A DNA stretch of 64,000 bases, taken from positions 124,001 through 188,000 of the forward strand of contig JAHDLO010000001.1 in assembly GCA_018432235.1 (NCBI GenBank), in the 5' to 3' direction. The notes beneath the pieces were generated by a model. The model was given only the letters and a program-made list of their open reading frames with translations, was not told where the DNA came from and did not search any database. Made by a program: the position numbers and the translations under genes. This document shows, piece after piece, positions 25,016-34,748 of the stretch (the stretch's first letter is position 1; the number at the start of each line of letters is the position of its first letter). The DNA is from Clostridiaceae bacterium (GTDB lineage: Bacteria; Bacillota; Clostridia; Peptostreptococcales; Natronincolaceae).

Positions 25016-25071
25016 TCCAATTTAGATAAGTGCCTCTTCAACACCCCTATTTCGAGAATCTACAGTCTGAA

Positions 25072-25098
25072 GGGGCAGATACTTCTGGCATCTGCCCC
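25072..25098. terminator. Hairpin between convergent genes
   Basis: Perfect 9-bp arms GGGGCAGAT and ATCTGCCCC with a 9-nt loop lie between the convergent XRE and patatin-like genes. No U tract follows on either strand, so it would be a weak or factor-assisted terminator. Confidence 0.5.
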
Positions 25099-25117
25099 AC
25101 AAATTGATTCTTAATCC

Positions 25118-25936
25118 TTAAACTATATCCTTGTATATCTGTCTGTGATTTAAGTAAAGCATATGACTATCAAACATATAAGCCCTTTCCTTAGCGAGTG
25201 CCTTTCGTGCCTCCAGCTGACCCCGGTATATTATTGAAGATAGCGACTTTGTCTCAAACCTTCCCACATTAACTAAATCGATGTCCATCAGTAAATCAGC
25301 ATAGCTTTTCAACAGGTGGTCCGTATGAATCGTACTGGTGATATCCATATAACGTCTAAGATATGAAATAAGTCCCTTCAAGCTTTCCTTTTGTTTTTGG
25401 GAGCTGAAAACACGAACAGCAATGACATTTTTTGCCCCCATTTCCTTAACGACATCTGCAGGATTATTATTTAATATATAACCATCCACCAACAGCCTTT
25501 CACCTATTTTTACCGGTTGAAAAATCCCCGGTATTGCTATGGATGCTCTAAGGGCTTTGGCTACCTCCCCTTCGTTAATAATGATCAGCTCTCCAGAATT
25601 CAAATCGATAGAAACAGCAGCAAAGGGAATGTCTAAATCTGAAAAATGCTTCCCATCAGTTAGCTGCAACAGCGTATTGTAAATCTTATCCCCCTTTAAC
25701 CAGCCTTTTCTGTTAAGGCCAAAATCCAGATGCTTCCTTATGGATAGAGATTCCAATACATCCTCCATCTTATCTGGCTGGAGGCCACAAGCATATAGGC
25801 CCCCAACAACAGCTCCGGCACTTGATCCTGCAATATGAGTAATAGTAATATTATGGTTTATGATTTCCTTTAATGCTCCGATATGGGCAGCACCCCTTAA
25901 GCAGCCGCCCCCCAGTGATACACCTGCTTCATACAC
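25118..25936 (-). CDS. Patatin-like phospholipase (RssA/YlbK type)
   Basis: A 272-aa patatin-fold lipase. It has the oxyanion loop GGGCLRGAAHIGAL near residue 10, the nucleophile elbow GSSAG (Ser about 39), and the catalytic Asp in LLVDGYILNNNP. The DGG of many patatins is DGY here, as in several bacterial members. It probably hydrolyses membrane phospholipids or lysolipids. It lies 3 nt after a DedA-type gene and follows a lipid glycosyltransferase gene, so the three may form a membrane-lipid operon. Confidence 0.9.
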   Translation of the reverse strand: MYEAGVSLGGGCLRGAAHIGALKEIINHNITITHIAGSSAGAVVGGLYACGLQPDKMEDVLESLSIRKHLDFGLNRKGWLKGDKIYNTLLQLTDGKHFSDLDIPFAAVSIDLNSGELIIINEGEVAKALRASIAIPGIFQPVKIGERLLVDGYILNNNPADVVKEMGAKNVIAVRVFSSQKQKESLKGLISYLRRYMDITSTIHTDHLLKSYADLLMDIDLVNVGRFETKSLSSIIYRGQLEARKALAKERAYMFDSHMLYLNHRQIYKDIV

Positions 25937-25939
25937 GGT

Positions 25940-26539
25940 CTAGTCCTCCTTCCCAAAACCCCTGATATATAGCTTTTTTCTATTTCCGACGTAAAAGAAT
26001 ATTATTGAAATCAATAGGATTGCTGCAGCTGAATATATGAAAATACTATTTTTATAGTAAAAAGACTGAAATGCCTTGTAGTTGCCGTTAAAGTATTTGC
26101 CTAAGGATAGTATTGCAAAGGACCAAGGATAAATTCCTATAAAAGTAAAGAAAATATATGGCACCACCTTCATTTCACTCATTCCTGCTATATAAGAAAT
26201 ATAATTGCCAAGACCAAAGGGACGTAGCAAAGCAACGCTCCAAAAGCCATAGCGATTAAACAGATTTTTAGCTCTTTCCAGACTTTTATTAGGCTTCTTT
26301 AATAAGAATCCCTCAAGCTTGCTTCCCAGAAAATATGGTATCAGACTGGATGCACAATACATAATGCTCATGCCTGCTGCAATTCTAGCTGTATAAAGAA
26401 ATCTTAAGGGAAGTATATAACCATATGCAAGTACGACTGCCACCCCCGGGAAAGGGAGGGACGAGCCTTCTATAAACATTGATCCAAATAGGCCAAAAAG
26501 CCCCAGTTCCCTAAGCCAGTTTAAAATTAAGTTAGTCAA
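25940..26539 (-). CDS. DedA-family membrane protein
   Basis: A 199-aa membrane protein with about five hydrophobic segments. The preferred start is a TTG at 26539, placed 7 nt after GGGAGG; the ATG at 26554 would include that ribosome site in the coding region. DedA marks: FIEGSSLPFPGVAVVLAYGYI, YGFWSVALLRPFGLGNYISYIAGM, and FFTFIGIYPWSFAILSLGKYF. DedA proteins flip or transport lipids such as phosphatidylethanolamine or undecaprenyl phosphate and support membrane homeostasis. The specific substrate is not known. Confidence 0.85.
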   Translation of the reverse strand: MTNLILNWLRELGLFGLFGSMFIEGSSLPFPGVAVVLAYGYILPLRFLYTARIAAGMSIMYCASSLIPYFLGSKLEGFLLKKPNKSLERAKNLFNRYGFWSVALLRPFGLGNYISYIAGMSEMKVVPYIFFTFIGIYPWSFAILSLGKYFNGNYKAFQSFYYKNSIFIYSAAAILLISIIFFYVGNRKKLYIRGFGKED

Positions 26540-26566
26540 TGATACTCCTCCCATTTGTTGTAAGAT

Positions 26567-27718
26567 TTACAGCACCTTCAGGCCTGTTAACTGGTGATTC
26601 CTTGCCAGAAGGTCCTCTATAAAATGATAGATTTCTTCCGGCTCATTCAAATCCAGATTATCTAAATAGCGCTGCTTAGCCTTCTGAAAGGCCAGCATTT
26701 TTAATTCATTGTTTAATACTTCAGCAACCTGCTGCAGCATATCCTTGCCTTCCTCAATAGAAAATACCAGACCCTTATCTTTAAGATATCTGAGATTTAT
26801 CTCCTCCTGCCCCGGAAGACTGGAATGAACAAAAATCGGCAAGCCTTTTTTGATTGCCTCACTAATGGTTACGCCTCCGGGCTTAGATATTATAGCATCT
26901 GCCATGTCATAAAGCTCATTCATTTCCCTTCGGGATGAAATATAGGGCAGAGGCTGAAGGCTGCTATCCTTAAGCTGAGATATTTCATTATAGAGGCTTT
27001 TATTATTACCACATAAAACATAGAGCTTGACATCCCCATGCTTTTTTAAATGATTCAGCAGCTCCAGCATATTACCAAGCCCTGCACTACCTCCAGATAA
27101 TATAATATTCAGCTGCTTCCCTGGCGTCCTCTCCTTTGTAGAAAAGGTAAAGCATTCATCCACCGGTATGCCTGTCACAACTATCCTTTCCTCCGGTATG
27201 GCATTATGCCTGATGAGATTTGTCTTCATACTAACGTCAGAGACAAAATGATAATCCACCATCTCCCTGCCCCACAGATCATTAACAAAAAAATCGGTGT
27301 ATATATTTATTGAAGGCGTTCTGCAGACACCGGTTCTTTTTAGATTGTTGATCAAATATGATGGAAAAGAATGGGTGCAAATGATTAAATCAGGCTTTTC
27401 CTCAGATATTATTCGCTGCATTTTATTCTGAAAGAAAACATCATAATACTTATATGACCTCTGCTTCTTCGCTTTATAGGCATAATGCTTATAGGCTAGA
27501 GCATAAGACTTCGGAAAGCTCTGAATCCACCATAGATATGACCTTGTAATCATTGGCTCCAATACCGGATTCCAGCTGTGTAAAATATCCACGGTTTTAC
27601 ATTCAATTTCCATTGATCTATTATTGACATATTGGGCTACAGCATTTGCCACCTTATGATGTCCGGAGGCAAGGCTGTCTAATAATGGGAATATAAGTAT
27701 TTTCTTCAACTCAAGCAC
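26567..27718 (-). CDS. MGDG synthase/UgtP-like lipid glycosyltransferase
   Basis: A 383-aa GT28-type enzyme. The N-terminal domain has FPLLDSLASGHHKVANAVAQYV, the family's lipid-binding Gly-His-His segment, and DLIICTHSFPSYLINNL. The C-terminal UDP-sugar-binding domain has ILSGGSAGLGNMLELL and ELYDMADAIISKPGGVTISEAIKKGLPIF. It should transfer glucose or galactose to diacylglycerol at the inner membrane face, making glycolipids and possibly lipoteichoic-acid anchors. It starts the group with DedA-like and patatin-like genes. Confidence 0.88.
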   Translation of the reverse strand: MLELKKILIFPLLDSLASGHHKVANAVAQYVNNRSMEIECKTVDILHSWNPVLEPMITRSYLWWIQSFPKSYALAYKHYAYKAKKQRSYKYYDVFFQNKMQRIISEEKPDLIICTHSFPSYLINNLKRTGVCRTPSINIYTDFFVNDLWGREMVDYHFVSDVSMKTNLIRHNAIPEERIVVTGIPVDECFTFSTKERTPGKQLNIILSGGSAGLGNMLELLNHLKKHGDVKLYVLCGNNKSLYNEISQLKDSSLQPLPYISSRREMNELYDMADAIISKPGGVTISEAIKKGLPIFVHSSLPGQEEINLRYLKDKGLVFSIEEGKDMLQQVAEVLNNELKMLAFQKAKQRYLDNLDLNEPEEIYHFIEDLLARNHQLTGLKVL

Positions 27719-28070
27719 CTCTTTCTTTTCTAGCTTACAGCAGCGGCTTTTCTTCAGGCCGCCGTATATCCTTTTCTTTTGATTTCCTATGCTCTTATTA
27801 TAAACACCAATTCTTAAGAAACTTTTTATAAATAGATTAAGATTTTCTTAATATCAGATTAAAAACTGCTGTGATTTTCCAGTTGATGCTAAAAGCTATA
27901 TCTTTTTAGACATAATAAATGACGTAGAAAAAATGATATCTACGTCAAAGCAACACAATTTATTTTAAACCTCATGCTTATCTTTCATATTATCAAGACC
28001 TTACATAATCAATAGCATACATATGCACTCATGGTTTATGCCATTTCCTCATATCATTTTTCATGCAAAA
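27719..28070. other. Non-coding gap with one stem-loop
   Basis: About 350 bp upstream of the lipid glycosyltransferase gene. I see no coding potential. It holds a perfect 9-bp hairpin TGACGTAGA (27920-27928) with TCTACGTCA (27939-27947), followed on the minus strand by TTTATTATG, which could be a weak second terminator. The promoter of the downstream gene must lie here but is not clear. Confidence 0.5.
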
Positions 28071-28096
28071 AAGCCAATCCCCCTTGGCATTGGCTT
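28071..28096 (-). terminator. Intrinsic terminator after the AI-2E-family gene
   Basis: AAGCCAAT (28071-28078) and ATTGGCTT (28089-28096) form the stem; the minus strand continues TTTTTTGC. It lies 36 nt after the stop codon. Confidence 0.85.
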
Positions 28097-28131
28097 ATAT
28101 TATTGAAAATCCAATTATCTGATATTGAATC

Positions 28132-29214
28132 TTAGCGAAGAGCCTCTTTTTTCATTTTCCACAGCCTATGGCCATGGCTGAATATAACCCTGCAAACACC
28201 ATAGGTGGGCACCACTAAAATCATACCAATCAACCCGATGATACGGCCTGCAATTAATATTAGAAACATGACTGTTATTGGGTGCATGTTTAGCTTTTTA
28301 CCGATTACCTGAGGGGATATAAAGCTGCTTTCCACCTGCTGAATAACAACAATGGCAATTATAACAATCAAAGCCATCACCGGTGATTGGAATAAGGCCA
28401 CAATTACAGCAGGCACCGACCCTATCCAAGGCCCAAAGTAGGGGATAATATTAGTAATTCCGGCTATGACGGCCAATAGCAATGCATAATCCAGCCCGAC
28501 AATACTAAAGACGATTAAGCACAGTAATCCTACGCAAAGACATACGATTCCCTGACCCTGAATGTAGGAGCTCAAGGTTTTATCAATATCACTAAAGATA
28601 TGTCGAATATCCTCACGTCTCTTGGAACTAAAATGCCCTAAAGCATAATTTTCAAGCTTTTCGCCATCCTTAAGCATATAGAATAGTATAAATGGCACGA
28701 TTACCAATACTAAAACTGTATTTGCAACTGCTCCAATAAAGCTTGCCATACTATTAGCAAAGCTTTTTCCCATTTGATTTGCAAATTCTCCGAACTTGAG
28801 TACAAATTCTTCTACATTAACCAAACCGCTTAATTCAAATCGTTGAAAAATCTCGTGCTGTTGCAGATTGATGAGCCTGTTTTGAATTTCTGTAAAAATG
28901 TAGGGTAGATTATTGGTCAAGCTATAGAACTGCCTTTGTAAAACCGGCCCGGTGATGAGCAATAGCACTACAATCATACTGATGAGAGCTAAATATACTA
29001 ATAAAATAGAGATGCCTCTAGATAATTTCCTGTTCAGAAGTTTAACTAATGGTCTTAGTAAATAAAACAAAAATCCTGCCAGAACTATTGGTATAAACAG
29101 CGTATTAAAGGCAGTAATAAAGGGCTTAAATACCCAATCGATCAAGGAACCTACATAAATTATTAAAAATAGTAAAAGTATGTTTTTCTCAATTTTGAAT
29201 AACTTTGTATCCAT
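28132..29214 (-). CDS. AI-2E transporter family (PerM-like) membrane protein
   Basis: A 360-aa membrane protein with about seven to eight hydrophobic segments. The family signature is clear: FVLKFGEFANQMGKSF in the long amphipathic region, VPFILFYMLKDGEKL, and GLDYALLLAVIAGITNIIPYFGPWIGSVPAVIVAL, then QQVESSFISPQVIGKKLNMHPITVMFLIL. Members include E. coli TqsA (autoinducer-2 export) and Na+/H+ antiporter-like proteins. The role here is unknown. Confidence 0.88.
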   Translation of the reverse strand: MDTKLFKIEKNILLLFLIIYVGSLIDWVFKPFITAFNTLFIPIVLAGFLFYLLRPLVKLLNRKLSRGISILLVYLALISMIVVLLLITGPVLQRQFYSLTNNLPYIFTEIQNRLINLQQHEIFQRFELSGLVNVEEFVLKFGEFANQMGKSFANSMASFIGAVANTVLVLVIVPFILFYMLKDGEKLENYALGHFSSKRREDIRHIFSDIDKTLSSYIQGQGIVCLCVGLLCLIVFSIVGLDYALLLAVIAGITNIIPYFGPWIGSVPAVIVALFQSPVMALIVIIAIVVIQQVESSFISPQVIGKKLNMHPITVMFLILIAGRIIGLIGMILVVPTYGVCRVIFSHGHRLWKMKKEALR

Positions 29215-29298
29215 TAATGTTATCCCCCTTGTTTAGTTACCCTTAGTTTTTTGGAGCTATTGCATACCGCCGACTTAGGGTATCCTGTTATATATGCA

Positions 29299-30081
29299 CT
29301 ACAGGCTGCTGTATCGTTGTCTATTCTCATCACTTAAAAACTCATATGCTGCTGTGATCTCTTGAAAAATCTTTGTTGCATCAGGAAGCTTGCTTAAATC
29401 TGGATGATACTCCTTTGCCTTTTTTCTATAGGCGGCCTTAATTTCCTGCTTATCAGCATTATAGGCTACCCCCAATGTATCACAGCTTTTTTCATATTTA
29501 TATTTAAAATCGGCAGTAGGATTACCAAAGCCCTGGCCGTAGCTGCTTTGACCACCATAATTGCCGTAGCCGTAGCTGCCTCCGCCGCCTTGATAATTTT
29601 GTTGATTGAAGCTTTGCCAGAATTGCTCCTCCCATTCCCGTTGTCGCTGATAGTAACGTTGCTGCTCCGCCCTTATGCGCTCCTCCTCTGCTCTTCTATA
29701 GTCAGCTTTAAATTCATTGAAGGACCTATATTTATTTGAGGCCTCAACCAGGTGCTTTGCAGTATGATTTAAGTACTCAGTTGTAATATAACGAACATAT
29801 TTCAGGTGAGATGCTAGCTTGCCGCCAAGCAGCAGAAAGGTAAATAAAAAAAGTATGACTGGCAAAGCGACGGGATGAAATAAAAGCTGCATGGCAAAAT
29901 TGAAAAACAGCAAAAAAAACAGGCAGCCTCCCATGCTGACTAATGCTAAACATCCCTTTAAAAACCGACTGATATAAACAACCATGCTCTCCACCAGCAT
30001 AATCAAACCATTAAACACGATATCCACAAGGTTTGCTGTGGCATTTAATATTTTCGCCAAAAGCCTCTTAAATATTGTCAT
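29299..30081 (-). CDS. Membrane-anchored protein with C-terminal J domain
   Basis: A 260-aa protein. Two hydrophobic stretches (about 10-35 and 42-85) precede a charged, probably coiled-coil segment ([19 protein letters not shown]), a Gly/Tyr/Gln-rich linker (about 165-190), and a J domain in the last 65 residues ([26 protein letters not shown]) with the HPD motif that activates DnaK. A J domain at the C-terminus of a membrane protein recalls DjlA-like co-chaperones; it would recruit DnaK to the membrane. The next gene also encodes a small membrane protein and may be co-transcribed. Confidence 0.85.
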   Translation of the reverse strand: MTIFKRLLAKILNATANLVDIVFNGLIMLVESMVVYISRFLKGCLALVSMGGCLFFLLFFNFAMQLLFHPVALPVILFLFTFLLLGGKLASHLKYVRYITTEYLNHTAKHLVEASNKYRSFNEFKADYRRAEEERIRAEQQRYYQRQREWEEQFWQSFNQQNYQGGGGSYGYGNYGGQSSYGQGFGNPTADFKYKYEKSCDTLGVAYNADKQEIKAAYRKKAKEYHPDLSKLPDATKIFQEITAAYEFLSDENRQRYSSL

Positions 30082-30128
30082 CTCCTGTTAATCTCTCCTC
30101 ATCGCCTTTATGTGCAAGGGCTTAGCCA

Positions 30129-30521
30129 TTACGTGGTCTTAATAAATTTCTCCTTACACTTAGGACATGTTATCGAAATTTTACCTTTTCCCTTCGGTAC
30201 CCTCAACATGGTATTGCATTTAGCGCATTTATAATACCTGTGAGTCCTAAACTCCTTTATACGCCTTAGATTTTGTTTAAACTTAGCATATATTGGGTTA
30301 AAAATCAATAGAAACCTACGATTCTCCAGCCTACGCCTTTGAATATCCTTCGATAGCATTCTGTATAAAGCCATCAGTAAAGGCACATAGCTTATCGTCA
30401 ATAATATCGAAATATCCGATATACGGGCTATTAAGGTTACCGCCATTGATAATACAACTAAAGAAATAGAGAGCTGATCCCCGCCATTTCTTCCGTACAT
30501 AAATTTTCTCAACCAGTCCAT
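30129..30521 (-). CDS. Small membrane protein with C-terminal zinc ribbon
   Basis: A 130-aa protein of unknown function. Two membrane segments (about 18-55) precede a basic region (RRRLENRRFLL, RRIKEFRTHRYYKC) and a zinc ribbon made of CAKC and CPKC pairs 19 residues apart. The architecture suggests a membrane-bound protein with a cytoplasmic nucleic-acid- or protein-binding ribbon. It lies 47 nt before the J-domain gene on the same strand. Confidence 0.8.
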   Translation of the reverse strand: MDWLRKFMYGRNGGDQLSISLVVLSMAVTLIARISDISILLTISYVPLLMALYRMLSKDIQRRRLENRRFLLIFNPIYAKFKQNLRRIKEFRTHRYYKCAKCNTMLRVPKGKGKISITCPKCKEKFIKTT

Positions 30522-30679
30522 AGCTAACCTCCATGACTTCTCTCTTTAGTATTCATTTCTGCCCAACACAATTCGATACTATGTTATCACTAATACTGGA
30601 ATTCTTCAAATTAATATATTATTAAAATTTTCTAAATCAATTCTAACTTATCATCAGGCACAGCAGCAAAAACAAAATT

Positions 30680-30701
30680 AAAGCCCTCAAATTAAGGCTT
30701 T
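30680..30701 (-). terminator. Terminator after the alpha/beta hydrolase gene
   Basis: AAAGCC (30680-30685) and GGCTTT (30696-30701) form a short stem; AATTTTG follows on the minus strand. It lies 9 nt after the stop codon. Confidence 0.6.
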
Positions 30702-30709
30702 ATAACCTT

Positions 30710-31687
30710 TTAGTTGGCTTTAGCCGCCACCTTCTCTATGAACCGGAGTATTCTATCACAATACTCCTGGTCCTCTGCCATATTTTTAAAATCAGACTCC
30801 TTAACAATAAAATGCTCCCATGAATCCCTTAACCAGCTCTCGGTATGATCTGGTGCCACTGAAAGCAGTCTTTCCATATTTGACGGTAAAACCTCTGTAT
30901 CGCCAGTACAGGCAATTAGTAAAGCAGGTCGCTGTCCAACATTTTGTATTTGCTTTATAGGCGTCTGTTCAACCGACTCATTGAAAAACAAGGGCAAATA
31001 CATCTCCACAAGACTTTTTTCAAGTAGAGCGAGATATGAGGGCACACTATAACTTAGCATCATTTCATAAACCACATCCGAAAAGCTGGAGTATGCAGAC
31101 ATGGCTATAAGACCATCAATCTCAGATATCTGACCAAAGGCATTTATGGCAACTGCTCCCCCCATAGATACACCGTGGAGAATTATCGGAGCCTCACTAT
31201 ATTTCGCTTGAGCCTTTATGTAATCAACCACAGCCTGAACATCTGCTACTTCCTCATATCCTAAAGCTATTCTATTGCCTTCACTTTGGCCATGACCTCT
31301 GACCTCCAGCAAAATTGAAGCAAAATCCCTGTCCTTTAACCATTTTGAATGTCCATAAAAGTATGTAACCGAAGGCTGCTGAATACCTGATAAATATATT
31401 ACTACCCCCTTAGGGCTATCCACCTCGATTTCAGAGATCCAGACCCTTATATCGTCTTCTGTAGTTAAGTGCTGTTGCTTTACAGCAAGTCCGAATTCTT
31501 CGGCTGTATAAATATCCTGCATTGGATAATCCTCTGTTGCATAGCCTAAATACTGTACAGGACCTTTGGTTGCCTGTTGAATTATAATAATAGGTGCTAT
31601 AAGAAGAATAATTGCTACTAGTCCTACTAATGTAAGCATTGTCCATTTAATGCCTTTTCTCAGTCTACCATGCTTTATCGCCAACAT
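30710..31687 (-). CDS. Alpha/beta hydrolase with N-terminal membrane anchor
   Basis: A 325-aa protein. One hydrophobic helix (about 15-35) anchors an extracytoplasmic alpha/beta-hydrolase domain: GVVIYLSGIQQPS (oxyanion strand), VRGHGQSEGN, nucleophile elbow GVSMGGA (Ser about 170), and a late His in WEHFIVKE. It is related to the BEM46/YqkD-type hydrolases. Substrate unknown. It is transcribed divergently from the riboswitch-controlled ATPase. Confidence 0.85.
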   Translation of the reverse strand: MLAIKHGRLRKGIKWTMLTLVGLVAIILLIAPIIIIQQATKGPVQYLGYATEDYPMQDIYTAEEFGLAVKQQHLTTEDDIRVWISEIEVDSPKGVVIYLSGIQQPSVTYFYGHSKWLKDRDFASILLEVRGHGQSEGNRIALGYEEVADVQAVVDYIKAQAKYSEAPIILHGVSMGGAVAINAFGQISEIDGLIAMSAYSSFSDVVYEMMLSYSVPSYLALLEKSLVEMYLPLFFNESVEQTPIKQIQNVGQRPALLIACTGDTEVLPSNMERLLSVAPDHTESWLRDSWEHFIVKESDFKNMAEDQEYCDRILRFIEKVAAKAN

Positions 31688-31768
31688 TACAAAGCCTCCT
31701 CAAAATTCATAAAATCATTATATCTCATTTCTATAAAGGCTACAATTCAAAGCAAAAATAACATAATG

Positions 31769-31797
31769 TTGACTTTCATATATTTTTCATATATACT
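31769..31797 (+). promoter_or_regulatory. Predicted SigA promoter of the riboswitch-ATPase transcript
   Basis: TTGACT (31769-31774) and TATACT (31792-31797) are exactly 17 nt apart. Transcription would start near 31804, at the first stem of the riboswitch. Confidence 0.85.
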
Positions 31798-31802
31798 TTT
31801 GA

Positions 31803-31936
31803 TTGTTAAGAGGGAGTAGCTAAATAGTATAGCATCAACAACCGGTAGAAATGCCTGGTGCTATGCCCCTGTATCTCTTGGGAAGCAAGACTTTTAACAT
31901 AACTCTGAAGGAGGTTATGTTAAAGGTCTTTTTTTA
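31803..31936 (+). ncRNA. yybP-ykoY-type (Mn2+-sensing) riboswitch with terminator platform
   Basis: The leader contains AGGGAGTAGCT near its 5' end and GGGAAGCAAGACTTTTAAC at the 3' side of the aptamer. These match the two conserved loop strands of the yybP-ykoY family (GGGGAGTAGC and GCAAGACCTTT), which form the metal site. GTTAAGAG (31805-31812) can pair with CTTTTAAC (31891-31898) as helix P1. The same CTTTTAAC is part of the 5' arm of a strong terminator (arms 31888-31903 and 31914-31929, then T7). Metal binding would stabilise P1, break the terminator and switch the downstream P-type ATPase on, which is the mechanism known for this class with Mn2+. Confidence 0.85.
31888..31936 (+). terminator. 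Riboswitch-controlled intrinsic terminator
   Basis: A 16-bp stem (one G-U pair) with a 10-nt loop, followed by seven T residues, sits between the aptamer and the ATPase gene about 100 nt upstream of its ATG. Its 5' arm overlaps the aptamer P1 strand. Confidence 0.88.
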
Positions 31937-32038
31937 TTGTTTAGGTAATCCACGCAGCAGCTCCACCTTTACAGTAAATTCTCACTTGAGCATAATTCCT
32001 TCAGCTTATTTTATAAAACTGTTAGGAGGTAATTAAAA

Positions 32039-34687
32039 ATGAAGGAGACATTGTATTCGTCAGAACCCACAGCCTTCCACACCCTATCGCCTTCGGAGGC
32101 TTTAGCGGCTCTTGGCTCCAGTGTTGAGGGGCTATCTAATGAAGGGATAGAGAAAGGGTATGCCCGTTATGGCAAAAATCAACTTAGGGAAGCTGAGAAA
32201 ACACCTATGTGGATAAAATTCCTACGGCAGTTTAAGGAGGTTATGGTAATAATCCTGTTGATAGCCTCCATTCTTGCTGGCTTCATGGGAGAAGTCACTG
32301 ACACGATTATTATTTTGTTCGTGGTGGTGATCAATGCTGTACTGGGTGTTCTTCAGGAGAGCAAGGCAGAAAAGGCATTGGAGGCACTGAAAAAAATGTC
32401 CGCACCTTATGTGAAGGTGAGACGCAGCGGAATTATTCAGGAAATGAAGGCTGAGGATTTAGTTCCAGGCGATATCGTGTTTCTCGAAGCAGGGGATAGC
32501 ATTTCCGCTGACATAAGATTGTTGGAATCCTTCAGCCTTAAAATCGAGGAGGCTGCATTAACTGGCGAGTCTGTTCCCTCAGAAAAGCACATAGCAGCTA
32601 TTGCGGAGGGAGACACCCCCTTAGGCGACCGTAAAAACATGGCCTACATGGGCAGCAGCGTTACCTATGGCCGTGGCATTGGTGTCGTCACAGCCACGGG
32701 GATGGAAACCGAGGTGGGAAAAATAGCGGGCTATATTTCACAGCAAAATACCGAGGAAACGCCACTGCAGCAGAAGCTTTCAGAGCTGGGAAAATATTTA
32801 ACTGTAGGAATCTTAGCTGTTGCTGCAGTCATCTTTGCAGTTGGGCTTTTTAGGAATCGTGAACCGCTGGAAATGCTACTAACAGCAGTTAGTCTGGCAG
32901 TAGCCGCTATTCCAGAGGGCTTGCCTGCAATTGTAACTATCGTCTTGGCCCTTGGGGTGCAGAGAATGTCTAAATCCAATGCCATCATTCGTAAGCTCCC
33001 CGCAGTGGAGACCCTTGGCTGCACCGATGTCATCTGCTCTGACAAGACCGGAACCCTTACACAGAATAAGATGACGGTAAAGGAGATATACCTGGGGGAT
33101 ACTTTAGCTTCTGCGGAAGATTTACCAAAGGATACAACAGATGCCGACATTTTTATGAAAATCATGGTGCTTTGTAACGACAGTAAGCTGGGCAATCTGC
33201 AGGAGGATAAGCCGGAGGTAATTGGTGATCCCACCGAAACCGCATTAGTTAGCTATGGCTATCCAATGGGGTATAAGAAAAATCAAATGGAGTTTTCCCT
33301 ACCCCGGGTGGAGGAATTACCCTTCGACTCAGATCGAAAGCTTATGACCACAATGCATCAGGACAATGACGGCATACTTGTTCTCACAAAGGGCGCACCT
33401 GATGTGCTTTTAAAGCATTGTACTGCTATACAGATTAATGGCATACAGAAATCAATAAATGAAAAAAACCTCAATAGAATTCAGGCTGCAAACAGTGCAA
33501 TGGCTGAAGGTGCCCTCAGAGTATTGGCAATGGCCTACAAGCGGATACAATCAATACCAGAGGACCTATCGCCTTCTAATGTTGAAAGGGACTTGATCTT
33601 CGTTGGTCTTGTCGGTATGATTGATCCCCCTCGTGTAGAGGTCAAGGATTCCGTGAGAATATGTCGTGAGGCTGGCATTCGTCCCATAATGATTACAGGT
33701 GACCATAGAGATACTGCAACAGCTATAGCAAAGGAGTTAAATATTATCACCTCCGAAAGGGAGGTATTAACTGGCCCTCAGTTGGATCAGCTATCTGAAC
33801 AGCAGCTTCAAAAGGTAATTAGTAAGTATTCTGTATATGCACGGGTATCACCGGAGCACAAGGTAAAAATTGTAAATGCATGGAAGGCAGAAGGAAAAGT
33901 GGTGGCCATGACCGGCGACGGGGTTAATGACGCCCCGGCTTTAAAAATGGCTGATATCGGCGTTGGCATGGGGATAACAGGTACCGATGTTACAAAGTCA
34001 GTCTCCGACATGGTGCTTTCAGATGACAATTTTTCCACCATTGTACTTGCTATTAAAGAAGGCCGTAAAATTTACAGCAATATCCGTAAGGCCATTCAAT
34101 TCCTTTTATCTGCCAATATAGGCGAGGTTATTACTCTGTTTGTGGCAACAATGCTAAACTGGACGATTTTGCTGCCTATCCACATCCTTTGGATTAACCT
34201 GGTTACAGATACCTTTCCTGCCCTTGCCTTGGGTGTGGAGGAGGCAGAGGCTGATATCATGCAGCAGCCTCCTAGAGATGCCAAAAGTAGTATTTTCTCA
34301 GAGGGAGTTGGCTTTAAAATCGTTTACCAGGGGATTTTAGAGGCGGCGATTACTCTTCTCACCTATTATCTGGGGCTGAAATGGTACTCCCCAGAAATTG
34401 CCGTAACCATGGCCTTTGCTACCCTTGGCCTAATTCAACTAAGCCATTCCTTCAATGTAAGGTCTAATACAAAGTCTGCCTTCAGCAAAAATCTGCCCCG
34501 TAACCCTTATCTTGCAGGGGCCAACATATTTTCAGGGCTGCTGCTGGTATTGGTCATAGTCATTCCTCCGTTAAACGATATTTTTAAGGTGCAGCACCTA
34601 ACCTTAACCCAATGGGGAATTGTAGTGGCTGCCTCCATTAGCATCATACCAATAGTAGAGTTCGTCAAATGGATCAGAAGAAAATAA
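32039..34687 (+). CDS. P-type cation ATPase (Ca2+/Mn2+ type, P2A)
   Basis: An 882-aa transporter with an AGGAGG site 8 nt before the ATG. P-type motifs in order: TGES (about 175) in the actuator domain, PEGLP in M4 (about 292), the phosphorylated DKTGTLTQ (about 334), and the hinge GDGVNDAP (about 626). M5 has SANIGEV (Asn and Glu) and M6 has NLVTD (about 719-723). These, with the M4 Glu, correspond to the SERCA ligands of both Ca2+ sites. Bacterial relatives (YloB, LMCA1) export Ca2+. The Mn2+-type riboswitch upstream argues that this one exports Mn2+ or is induced to relieve Mn2+ excess. It is one of only three plus-strand genes. Confidence 0.94.
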   Translation: MKETLYSSEPTAFHTLSPSEALAALGSSVEGLSNEGIEKGYARYGKNQLREAEKTPMWIKFLRQFKEVMVIILLIASILAGFMGEVTDTIIILFVVVINAVLGVLQESKAEKALEALKKMSAPYVKVRRSGIIQEMKAEDLVPGDIVFLEAGDSISADIRLLESFSLKIEEAALTGESVPSEKHIAAIAEGDTPLGDRKNMAYMGSSVTYGRGIGVVTATGMETEVGKIAGYISQQNTEETPLQQKLSELGKYLTVGILAVAAVIFAVGLFRNREPLEMLLTAVSLAVAAIPEGLPAIVTIVLALGVQRMSKSNAIIRKLPAVETLGCTDVICSDKTGTLTQNKMTVKEIYLGDTLASAEDLPKDTTDADIFMKIMVLCNDSKLGNLQEDKPEVIGDPTETALVSYGYPMGYKKNQMEFSLPRVEELPFDSDRKLMTTMHQDNDGILVLTKGAPDVLLKHCTAIQINGIQKSINEKNLNRIQAANSAMAEGALRVLAMAYKRIQSIPEDLSPSNVERDLIFVGLVGMIDPPRVEVKDSVRICREAGIRPIMITGDHRDTATAIAKELNIITSEREVLTGPQLDQLSEQQLQKVISKYSVYARVSPEHKVKIVNAWKAEGKVVAMTGDGVNDAPALKMADIGVGMGITGTDVTKSVSDMVLSDDNFSTIVLAIKEGRKIYSNIRKAIQFLLSANIGEVITLFVATMLNWTILLPIHILWINLVTDTFPALALGVEEAEADIMQQPPRDAKSSIFSEGVGFKIVYQGILEAAITLLTYYLGLKWYSPEIAVTMAFATLGLIQLSHSFNVRSNTKSAFSKNLPRNPYLAGANIFSGLLLVLVIVIPPLNDIFKVQHLTLTQWGIVVAASISIIPIVEFVKWIRRK

Positions 34688-34707
34688 TGTATGTGATTCA
34701 AGTAAGC

Positions 34708-34748
34708 AAGAAGAAGGGACTGCCTCAAGTCAACAGTCCCTTCTTCTT
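34708..34748. terminator. Bidirectional terminator between ATPase and MerR genes
   Basis: Arms 34708-34722 and 34734-34748 (AAGAAGAAGGGACTG and its complement) form a perfect 15-bp stem with an 11-nt loop. The right arm overlaps the end of the convergent MerR-type gene. A-rich and T-rich flanks would serve both directions. Confidence 0.75.

Noticed and set aside
31851..32036. Short plus-strand frame upstream of the ATPase gene
   Set aside because: It lies entirely within the riboswitch aptamer, terminator and leader and has no ribosome site.
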